Source of the DNA: Notamacropus eugenii
Taxonomy: Eukaryota; Chordata; Mammalia; Diprotodontia; Macropodidae
Reading direction: 5' to 3'
NCBI RefSeq assembly: GCF_028372415.1
Contig: NC_092878.1
Span: 379,501-443,500 of the forward strand
Length of the DNA stretch: 64,000 nucleotides
How positions within the stretch are numbered: the first letter of the stretch is position 1; each line of letters begins with the position of its first letter. A program made the position numbers and the translations under genes. Shown one piece after another: positions 1 through 7,240 of the stretch. A model generated the notes under the pieces. It saw only the letters and a program-made list of their open reading frames with translations, did no database searches and was not told the DNA's origin.

Positions 1-361
1 AAGAACCTTGGAAATAACAGGATCCACAAAACCACCAGACCTGCTTCTAGCTCAGCCTCTGTAGACAACAGTGAGGGGAGAAATCACTGCTCTCCCCTTC
101 AACAACAACCACTGACCAACTGCCATGAACAGGGAGATGGGAACAAGAGCCCTGGTAGAGGTTGCACTCCCCCTAACCCTCTCCAGACCTCTGACCCTGT
201 TTCCAGCCCAGCCCTCAGTTATCAAAGGAAGTGGCTTTTGTGAAAGAGGCGCTGGCCCTCCTCACCAACTGCTACCCATAGGGCAGATAAGCCAGCCTAC
301 CTAAAGCAACACCCTCAGGGAGAGATAGGAGGCAGTGTGCACCAGGCAAGTCAAACCACCA
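1..361. other. Unique 5' flanking DNA, nothing recognised
   Basis: Moderately GC-rich single-copy-looking sequence with no long open frame, no repeat I recognise and no splice or promoter signal that stands out. It is upstream flank of the MYO5A promoter about 6 kb away. Confidence 0.5.
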
Positions 362-690
362 TCACCTTGACCAGGGGCAGCTAGGTGGTGCAGTGGATAG
401 AGTACTAGTGCAGGAGTCAGGAGGACCTGAGTTCAAATCTCACCTCAGACACTTAACACTCATTAGCTATGTGACCTTCGGCAAGTCACTTAACCCCGAT
501 TGCCTCATCCAGTCATCCTGATGAATATCTGGTCACTGGATTCAGACGGCCCTGGAAGAGAAGTGAGGCTGGTGAACTGCACAGCCCTCTCTCACTCAAA
601 AAAACAAAGCCAAGTGCAAGTCATGTCATTATTTCTCCGAGGGCACGGTCTTCTTTAGCAACGAAGGACGAACACACACACAGGACAGCT
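362..690 (+). repeat. tRNA-headed marsupial SINE, full-length type
   Basis: The head (about 375-508) has the tRNA-derived pol III promoter: a GGGGCAGCTAGGTGG start and a GAGTTCAAATCTC B-box-like block. It ends at ACTTAACCCCGATTGCCTCA. The body (508-690) is a second module found alone elsewhere in the window. It begins TCATCCTGATGAATATCTGG and ends in a LINE-like tail GGTCTTCTTTAGCAACGAAG followed by an ACAC tract. The same head-plus-body arrangement recurs at 48559-48881 inside a single pair of target duplications, so both modules form one mobile unit. The family resembles WSINE/WALLSI-type SINEs; the exact name is uncertain. Confidence 0.8.
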
Positions 691-1724
691 ACAACACTTT
701 GGATCTCCCACTGTCCCTTGGCCATGTGACTCCATGTTCTCTTCTCTGATAGGCCCTTCCTCACACAGTTCCTTGGGCCTGCGCATTACTTTCTGACCTC
801 TAACCTGTCCATGCTAGGTCACAACCCTTATCACCTAGGAATATGGACAACAGAACTTTCTTACTTCCCACAGTAGTAACTTAGTCTCATTCAGTCTTGA
901 TCCAATCTGGTCTCAGGCTGGTGGTCTGTTTTACTTTCTAAGTGCTTTGGTCCTAGTCTCCACTTTGGTTCTCCACTGTGACTACAATATGTCTCCAGGA
1001 CATGACCCAGATCAACCACAGAGCTCCCAACTTGGGCTGCAACTGCAGCAGCTTATTGGTGGTAAGAGTCAAAATCAGGAAGCAGTTTGTTCTATGTGCC
1101 CCACCTGCCCCAGCAAGTACACCCATACTTACTAGTCTGTCTACTCCTGTCCACATGGAAAGAATGGCAGAAGTCTCTTCAAAAGCAAAGAAGAAACTTG
1201 AAGACGTTGGGAAATGTACGCCTGATTTCATCTCTTTCTCCCTTTCCATTGTCTCAGTACTTTCTTCTCCTTAGCCAACTTCCAAGGGGTATCAGAAGTA
1301 CATTTCTCTAAAATACCATTCTTTCTTCTCTGTTCTCTCTTATGGAGTCTGTTCTCCTTCCCTGCTGCCATACAGTTAGTAAGGCAGACTTGGAAATCAT
1401 GGGCAAACCAGAAATTTAACTTAACAAGAAGAGGGTTGGCATATATCATAGGTCTGGGCAAATAGGAGGTGGTGGGTGGGATGAGGCATTCATGAAGCCA
1501 GCTAAGTCAGGGAAGTACAATCAAATACTTGGGTACAGAGGGAGAGCACCTAAGCCCAGGGAAGTCAGTTAAGGCAAGAAGAAATGGGGAGAAGAGATCC
1601 AAAGTCCAAGGTAAATTGAGAGGTGGGAATCAGAAACTCAGGTTAGGAGATTCAGTGGGCCTGAGCTATTAAGTATGTCCAAAATGCTGCTAATATAAAT
1701 ATAAGCAGAAAGTCTCTGCCCTGA
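691..1724. other. Unique flanking DNA, nothing recognised
   Basis: No repeat, exon or RNA gene is apparent. Short open frames on both strands here have no recognisable domain and overlap one another, as expected by chance. Confidence 0.4.
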
Positions 1725-1849
1725 GGGTGCTTACATGCTAATGGGGGAAGACAATACACAAAAGGGAGCTGCAAAGCTGAGAGTGGAATGGAAAGGGGGC
1801 AGATGGAAAGAGAAAGGATAGTTTGGGGATTTGGGGAAGGCAAGGCAGT
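1725..1849 (-). repeat. L2 LINE 3' UTR fragment
   Basis: GTCTCTGCCCTGAGGGTGCT and the following 'aatgggggaagacaatacac' match the antisense of the L2 3' UTR (ancient mammalian LINE2). The fragment is short and is followed at once by an antisense SINE. Confidence 0.55.
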
Positions 1850-1976
1850 TGGGGTTAAGCGACTTGCCCAAGGTCACACAGTTAGGAAGTATCAAATGTC
1901 TGAAGCTGGATTTGAACTCAGGCCCTCCTGATTCCAGGGCCTGTGCTCTATTCACTGTTCCACCTAGCTGCCCCAA
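1850..1976 (-). repeat. tRNA-derived SINE, head only
   Basis: Read on the minus strand it starts GGGGCAGCTAGGTGGAACAG, carries CTGAGTTCAAATCCAGC (B box) and TGTGACCTTGGGCAAGTC, and ends CTTAACCCC. It is an intact tRNA-like head of about 127 bp without the long 3' body seen at 362-690. Confidence 0.85.
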
Positions 1977-2456
1977 GGGGATGATTTTGAAGACCAGACA
2001 CCAGGGAGAGAGACATTACATTGAATCATACTTCCAATCTCACCAATGGATCTCACTCAGATTTTCCATTCAAGAAGGCATCTGGGCTAGTTGGATGTCC
2101 CAGGGCCAGGTGGCCCTCGCCTCTGAGGGAAGTTCCAAGATGAGATTAGCATTATTTGGAAGTCCTGGACCTGGAACAGGGTTGGGAGGTTCATTACATT
2201 GAATAATATTGCCCACCCCCCTTAGCCTTTGGTGGGGGAGGCGAAGCCCCAATAGTTGAACTGACAATAACTGCTTTATAATAGTTTTGATATATAGGTA
2301 ATTGAGTGCTCATCATTTACAAATGAAAAGGTATGTAAATATATCTGTCTGAATACCCATGGGTTTATTAAGTAAGGGAGAGGTAACTGATCTAGTTTAT
2401 GTTTGGTGACTTTAATTCTGATGTCCTACTTGCGATGTCTTTCTTTTTCTTGGACT
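1977..2456. other. Unique flanking DNA, nothing recognised
   Basis: A G/C-rich stretch (1977-2260) followed by AT-rich sequence. No domain-bearing frame and no repeat recognised. Confidence 0.4.
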
Positions 2457-2755
2457 CATTAAAGGTGCCATGCCCTGGCTACTTCTTAAACAATGAATGG
2501 GCTTTACCTCACCCCAAGTGAGTACCTGCAAAGACCTTGACCTAAAGGGCCCAAGGTCTTCCGATTGCATTCTGGGTCATCTCCAGTCATCCTGAGGAAT
2601 ATCTGCTCACTGGATTCAAATGACTCAGATTCTCTGGAGGAGAAGAGAGGCTGGTGACCTGCACAGCCCTCCCTCATTCAAAACAAAATCAAGTGCAAGT
2701 CATGTCATCATTTCTCTGATTCTTCGGCAACAAAGGATGGACACAAAACCAACAA
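2457..2755 (+). repeat. Long SINE-tail repeat family, partial copy
   Basis: Starts around ATTAAAGGTGCCATGCCCTG and runs through AAGTGAGTACCTGCAAAG and TGACCTAAAGGGCCCAAGG into the same body and tail as the SINE at 508-690 (CCAGTCATCCTGAGGAATAT, then TCTTCGGCAACAAAGGATGG). It lacks the tRNA head. The longer version of this family is at 5254-5712, 38150-38735 and 42885-43440. Confidence 0.7.
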
Positions 2756-3240
2756 CAATCCTACTTGTGAACAAATGCAGTGTTCTCTGATTTCCTTCCT
2801 TTTTTGTCCTGATCTATCCTTCATCTTCTCTCTTTTTCTTTTTCTTCCCATTTCCATGTCCTTCCTTTTACTCAAAACATTCCCTTAGCATTTGGGGGTA
2901 TGTATAGGTGAGAAAAGACATTATGCAGTTTGTCGCCCCCCCCCCCCTTTAAAATATCCCATATATCTGTATAATATCTGAAACTTTTTCAAAGCACTTT
3001 CTTATGATTTCATTTGATCCCCAAGGCAATCCTAGAAGGTAGGTATGATTTGACAGATCAGGAAAATAATCCACAGAGTAGGTTAAGTAGAGGTCATAAG
3101 ATATAGAGAAAAAAAAGAAATTGTGAGCCAAAAAACCTGGGTTCCATTTCAAGGTCTTCCACCAGCTAGCTGTGTGAATCTGTGCAAGACAAAACCTTGG
3201 TGGAACTTAATTTCTCCATTTATAAAATGCAAGTGTTGGA
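2756..3240. repeat. C-run and MIR/SINE-like remnants
   Basis: A run of about 14 C lies at 2935-2948. 2960-3085 resembles the antisense 3' half of a MIR/Ther-type SINE ('caaagcactttcttatgatt'). 3115-3240 resembles a sense SINE head and middle (CCAGCTAGCTGTGTGAATCT, then TTTATAAAATGCAAG). All are diverged. Confidence 0.4.
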
Positions 3241-3480
3241 CTTATTGTTCAGTTGTTTCAGTCATGTCCTACTCTTCATGACCCCATTTGGAGTTTTCCT
3301 TGCAAAGATACTGGAGTGGTTTGCCATTTCCTTCTCCAGTTTATTTTACAGTTGAGGAAACTGAGGCAAGTAGAGTTAAGTGATTTGTTCAGAGTCAGAC
3401 AGCTAATAAGCATCTGAGGCCAGATTCGAACTCAGGAAGGTAAGTCTTCCTAACTTCACACTGGGAGCTCTATCTGTTGA
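3241..3480 (+). repeat. MAR1-type SINE
   Basis: TTGTTCAGTTGTTTCAGTCA at the start, GGAGTGGTTTGCCATTTCC in the middle (a block also known from BovB/RTE-derived repeats of ruminants), then GAGGAAACTGAGGCAAG and an antisense tRNA-like end with CGAACTCAGGAAGG. This is the architecture of the marsupial MAR1 SINE, thought to be mobilised by RTE LINEs. A second copy is at 10472-10716. Confidence 0.8.
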
Positions 3481-3485
3481 GATTT

Positions 3486-3818
3486 AGGGGTGCTCACAAA
3501 ATACTGACATGCCAGGACCTGCCTGAATGAATTCTATGGAAGGCTTCTTTCAGCCAAAGAAAAACAAAGTTTATTTAAGACATACCATATTGGATAGACT
3601 CTTAAGGAATCTCAGCATTTGTGAGCTTGTATTGATAAGCGGGCTAGGTAGAATCTGAGCTAGACGGAATCTGAGTTGATTGAATCTGAGCATTTTCATG
3701 GAGGCAAGATGGATCTTATATACAGAAAGATTGGGGGAGGGATCTAGGGGTGGTCAAGTAGTCTGGGGTAACTGGAGGAGGGATCCAGGGAGGGTCTTGA
3801 AGGGAGTGGTCTGTAGAC
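3486..3818 (-). repeat. Probable LTR fragment, left part
   Basis: A repeat-like stretch with an AAATAAA signal on the minus strand (3570-3576). It appears to resume after the LINE insertion at 3828-4372, since 4382-4570 has the same base composition and G-rich, repeat-like texture. It looks like an old antisense LTR. The family is not identified and the boundaries are approximate. Confidence 0.35.
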
Positions 3819-3827
3819 TGGGGTGAG

Positions 3828-4372
3828 GTTGTTGTTCTTTCTTGAAGAGGACCAAAATGACATCACCATGATAAAGTCAAGTTTCAGTGTGTATGACTGT
3901 GGCTGATCAGACCAAGAGTTCGGAATGCTCTACCATAGATTGCGCACAGATAGTCCAAGTGAACATCTGAGGTAGATACTCCAAATTTGTGCATCCTACA
4001 TTTCCTTTGAGCTATTTCAATTCTGCTTTGCTCATAGAGCACAGCACCTTCTCTTATTTGGGCACACCAAGCCGAGCAGTCCTGTGCCAGTGTCTCCCAT
4101 GTCACATTATCAATTCCAAAGTTCTTGAGAGAGACCTTGAGAGTATCCTTGTATCGCTTCTTCCGACTACCATGTTAAAAGTCTTCTTGGCAAGCCAACA
4201 TATTGCATTTGAACAATGTGGCCAGCCCATCGGAGACACTCTCTGAAGTATAGTTTGAATGTTTGGCAGTTTAGTTTGAGTAAGGACCTCAGTGTCTGGT
4301 ACCTTATCCTGCCAGGTGATCTTCAGAATCTTCCTAAAACAATTCAAATGGAAGCAATTCAGTTTTATGGCA
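3828..4372 (-). repeat. LINE 3' end with C-terminal C2H2-like motif
   Basis: On the minus strand an open frame from 4105 to 3884 encodes 73 residues beginning MTWETLAQDCSAW and ending GRAFRTLGLISHSHTH, then stops. This matches the end of a non-LTR reverse-transcriptase ORF2 that finishes in a zinc-finger-like segment; the second cysteine of the expected CxxC reads as tyrosine. Further upstream coding (4105-4372) is out of frame. The element ends in a tail GGTCCTCTTCAAGAAAGAAC followed by AACAAC. Flanking TGGGGTGAG (3819-3827) and TGGGGTAAG (4373-4381) look like a 9-bp target duplication with one mismatch. It is 5'-truncated. The clade (RTE-, CR1- or L2-like) is not certain. A second, more diverged copy is at 39398-39990. 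Confidence 0.7.
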
Positions 4373-4381
4373 TGGGGTAAG

Positions 4382-4570
4382 TAGAGGTAGGACCCCAGGA
4401 ACCAAGAGAATGGGAATTTGATAGGATAGAGGGTGGGAAGTAGTGGGAAGTAGCTGCAAGCAATCAGGAGATAACCGACTGTGGAGGGCTGGGCTAGGTT
4501 AAGGCCTCAGGCAAACATCAGATTAAGTAAGAAGATTTCTAGGAGAGTTCAGGGAGGCTCCCAGAGCCTA
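4382..4570 (-). repeat. Probable LTR fragment, right part
   Basis: Continuation of the LTR-like repeat interrupted by the LINE at 3828-4372. Unclassified; called mainly because the LINE target duplication implies that the two flanks were once joined. Confidence 0.3.
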
Positions 4571-4574
4571 TACC

Positions 4575-4835
4575 ATCAGATCATAGAATTTTAGAGGTGA
4601 AGAGTCTGTGAAATCATGTAATCTAAACTTCTCATTTTACAATTATAGAGAATGAGGCATAGAGTTGCTAATTGGTGGCAAAACCAAGATTATTTTGAGA
4701 TCTCCTGAGAAGCAGAGTAATTAATTAGTACATACAGAACAGGTCTTGAGTTAAGGAAGATCTGAGTTCAAATCTCCCCTCTGAAACCTACTGACTGTGA
4801 ACTTGGGTAAGTCACTTCACCTCTTAGGCAACTCT
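4575..4835 (+). repeat. MIR-like remnant plus tRNA-type SINE
   Basis: 4575-4700 ('gatcatagaattttagaggt') resembles an ancient MIR-class SINE in its antisense tail region. 4720-4835 has GATCTGAGTTCAAATCTCCC and TGTGAACTTGGGTAAGTCAC, the B box and following region of a tRNA SINE. Both are diverged. Confidence 0.5.
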
Positions 4836-5117
4836 CTAAGAAGATCAGAAATACAGAAGGTGTTGACTTTAACTTGTAGAGGAAGTTTCTCACCGTATGC
4901 TCCATATAGAGTGAAATGTAAGTCTCTTTCCCTATTCCACACATACACTATTACCTCTGCCATCCCCCATTTCCTAAAAATTGTCCTAGTGGCCTAAAGT
5001 GCAAGAATAGCAGTTTCTGGGCCGCCATTATGAGTCAGTTGTTCACCTTCTTCCTTATCCTCCGTACACAAGCTGAGTTCCTGAGCTTTCAGTGTTAGCC
5101 ATGTCCCCACCACACAC

Positions 5118-5240
5118 TCCTTCCTCCCTCCCTCCCTCCCTTCCTTCCTTCCTTCCTTCCTTCCTTCCTTCCTTCCTTCGTTCCTTCCTTCCTTCCTTCG
5201 TTCCTTCCTTCCTTCCTTTGTTCCTTCCTTCCTTCCTTTT
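5118..5240. repeat. (TTCC)n microsatellite
   Basis: CCTCCC units grade into about 25 TTCC units, interrupted by a few TTCG and TTTG variants. It gives long Arg/Lys/Glu or Phe/Leu/Pro frames by chance. These are not genes. Confidence 0.98.
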
Positions 5241-5253
5241 CTCTTTCTTTTCT

Positions 5254-5712
5254 CAAAGACCAAACCTTAAATCCATTTCACTCTGGAGCTCATATATTGG
5301 ACCACAACAGATTCCTGCCCAAGTACCACTTGACGGCTATATTGGAAACCCTTATTAGTAAATATCCATAGTAACTGTTTCTCTTTTGAGGAGAAACCCC
5401 GAGGGTCTTCCCCTCCCAGTTTGATTTTTTTTAATTAAAGGGGCCATCCCTTGACTTACTTCTCAAAATGAGAACCTGAAAAGGCTTTAGCCTAAAAGGG
5501 TCAGTGTCTCCAGGGTATCCGACTGCATCCTGGGCCATCCCCAGTCGTCCTGATGAATATCTGCCCACTGGACCCGGATGACCCAGGAGGAGAAAGGGAG
5601 GCTGGTGACCTTGCACAGCCTTCCTCACTCAAATCAAAGTCAAATCTTGCCACCATCTTCCTGATGTCATGGTCCTCTCTGAAAAGGAAGGACAAACAGA
5701 ACCGCACACAAC
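5254..5712 (+). repeat. Long SINE-tail repeat family, near-complete
   Basis: Matches the minus-strand copies at 38150-38735 and 42885-43440 along most of its length: TAGTAACTGTTTCTCTTTTG, then GTTTGATTTTTTTTAATTAA, GGGGCCATCCCTTGACTTAC, GAGAACCTGAAAAGGC and finally the shared body and tail (CCTGATGAATATCTGC, then AAGGAAGGACAAACAG). It sits directly beside the CpG island. Confidence 0.75.
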
Positions 5713-6469
5713 AACCTGGGGCACGTGTTTCACCTTCTGGGGCTTGGCTTCTCTGTGCGTCAAATGAATGGGGTGGACGAGACGAAAAACAATCACACCA
5801 ATTTAAGAATGAGTCAAGAAAAGCGGAGAGTGGTAAAAAGGGGCTTCCAGAGCGGGGGGAAGCGCACCCACTCCTGGAGCGCGCGTGCAGCGCTGCAGAC
5901 GCCCTGGACAAGTCACCTTACTGCGCTCACCCGCAGCCCCAGCGGAGCAGGACAGAGGCTTCGTCGGATCCCTGCGGTCCGTGACCCTTGGGAGTCACAC
6001 ACAGACACGGAGACAGTTCAGGAGGTGGGCTGCGTGCCCAGGGCACGAGGGGGAGTCCGGCTGAGAACTGGGTCACCCGGTGCCAGCCGCAGTACCCACT
6101 GCCAGGGCTCCCTCCACCAGCCTTCAGGAGGTGCCCACTACGTGCCAGGCACGGGCAGGGACCCTGCAGAGGCCCTGCCTGATCTCCGACCCCCGCCCTA
6201 GGCGCCCCGCGCAGACCCCAGGCCTGCCATCCCGGGCTGGCTTGCCAAATACAGACAAATACCGCTGGCCCGGGTGTGCCTCGCCCGGTGGAGGGGAGGC
6301 GGGCAGGCGCGCGGCACGCGGGCAGGGCAGGGCCGGGCTCCGCCGGGCCGCCTGGCCCCCGAGGATGCTCCGGCCGCGCCCGCAGCCGATGGGCGGCAGC
6401 GTGAGCCCAGGAGTTCCTGGAGCGGCGGCGGAGGCAGCGCTGCCTCCTCCCGCTCCCACAATGCACAGG

Positions 6470-6553
6470 GCGGCGGCGGCGGCGGCGGCGGCAGAAGCGG
6501 CGGCGGCAGAAGCGGCGGCGGCAGCAGCAGCAGGAGCAGCAGCAGCAGCAGCC
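6470..6553 (+). repeat. GGC/AGC triplet tract in promoter or 5' UTR
   Basis: Uninterrupted GGC units (6470-6492) are followed by GGC blocks broken by AGAAGC and then by AGC units up to 6553. It lies about 220-300 bp upstream of the MYO5A start codon, so it is either in the 5' UTR or just upstream of the transcript. The tract encodes poly-Ala, poly-Ser/Gly or poly-Arg in different frames, none of which need be made. Confidence 0.95.
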
Positions 6554-6617
6554 GCGGCCCCAGCGGCCCCAGCATCCCGAGGCGTGCGGACAGCTCCGGG
6601 ACCTTCGCCCGCCGGGG

Positions 6618-6647
6618 ATGGCCGAGCGCTCGCGGCCCGCCGCCTGA
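6618..6647 (+). other. Short upstream ORF, 9 codons
   Basis: ATG at 6618 in a good context (GGGGATGG), in the same frame as the MYO5A start but closed by TGA at 6645-6647. It would be a leader uORF if transcription starts upstream of 6618. Translation is not demonstrated. Confidence 0.35.
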
Positions 6648-6670
6648 ATCCGCGCCCTGCCCCGCGGCCC

Positions 6671-6800
6671 ATGCGGGACCCGGCCTCTGCAGACCCGACA
6701 GAAGCGCCGGCGGCCCGGGGGGCGTGCGGGGCATCGGCGGGGGGACGAGGCCCGAGCGGGCGGCGCCGGCGCCATGGCCGCGTCCGAGCTCTACACCAAG
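6671..6800 (+). other. Overlapping upstream ORF, exon 1 part
   Basis: ATG at 6671 opens a frame shifted relative to MYO5A that runs past the MYO5A start codon and off the exon at the donor (43 codons in the exon). The same frame also holds ATGs at 6365, 6389 and 6461 without an intervening stop. If the transcript includes them, they could reduce initiation at 6774. Whether they are in the mature mRNA depends on the unknown start site. Confidence 0.4.
6774..6800 (+). CDS. MYO5A: MYO5A coding exon 1 (myosin Va heavy chain N-terminus)
   Basis: The 27 bases read ATG to AAG and encode MAASELYTK, followed at once by a splice donor (AAG then GTAACG at 6801). Known myosin Va begins MAASELYTKFARVWIP, whereas the paralogue MYO5B begins MSVGELYSQ, so the assignment to MYO5A is firm for so short a sequence. 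The start lies in a near-perfect Kozak context (GGCGCCATGG) and inside a CpG island. Myosin Va is a dimeric, plus-end-directed actin motor that carries melanosomes, endoplasmic reticulum and vesicles. This exon contributes only the extreme N-terminus ahead of the SH3-like subdomain and motor; those domains, the IQ neck, coiled coil and globular tail lie beyond this window. I did not find exon 2. The upstream end of the exon (transcription start) is not defined. Upstream ATGs at 6365, 6389, 6461, 6618 and 6671 may matter if they are transcribed. Confidence 0.9.
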
Positions 6801-7240
6801 GTAACGGCCCGGCCGGGGCAGCATCCCGGGGAGCGGGCGGGGATGGAGGGCGATGACGGAGCCGCCCGGGCGGCCGACCCAGATGCCAGCCTCTGCCGGC
6901 GGGAGCGGGATGCCCGTCCGTCCGTCCGTCCGCCCGAGACAGCTGTCACGGCTTGGGCGTTGGGGGGGCACCGGAGGAGCGCCACCCTTCCGGTGCCCGG
7001 GCCTCCTCGCCGGAGGGCCCAGAGCATCCCTTTGGCTCTCCCCCCTGGCCTGGCACGCCCTTTGGGGGCACGGTCCGTGGGTCCGCGGAGGGCCTCCGAG
7101 AGCGCCTTCCCTCGTGGGTGCGCGGCGTGCGAACCGACAGATCCGCCGCGAGACGCTGCTGGAGGCAGGAGGCCTTTCTCCTGGGGGGGGGGGGAGTGAG
7201 GGGCTCGGCCCCCGCCCTGACCCCTTCCTTTCCGCTTGAT

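Larger units (their letters stand above)
5820..7220 (+). promoter_or_regulatory. MYO5A: MYO5A CpG island and promoter
   Basis: A sharp rise in GC and CpG density begins near 5820 and ends near 7220, centred on the MYO5A start codon. No TATA box is visible. Sp1-type GC boxes are seen at 6191-6198 (CCCCGCCC), 6392-6397 and 6758-6763 (GGGCGG), and in the proximal intron at 6835-6842 (GGGCGGGG). This is the usual shape of a widely expressed CpG-island promoter with dispersed starts, so the transcription start cannot be read from the sequence. In human, the neighbouring gene ARPP19 lies upstream of MYO5A in the same orientation; no part of it is recognisable here. Confidence 0.8.

Noticed and set aside
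375-508. tRNA gene-like sequence with A and B boxes
   Set aside because: It is the tRNA-derived head of a SINE; no cloverleaf acceptor stem closes, and the same head recurs in other SINE copies.
4994-5358. Open frames rich in Lys/Glu/Arg or Phe/Leu/Pro/Ser on both strands
   Set aside because: Produced by the (TTCC)n microsatellite.
5927-6971. GC-rich frames of 176-282 residues on both strands of the CpG island
   Set aside because: High GC lowers stop-codon frequency; the proteins are low-complexity Ala/Pro/Arg/Gly and overlap one another. Only the frame overlapping the MYO5A start is kept, as a uORF candidate.
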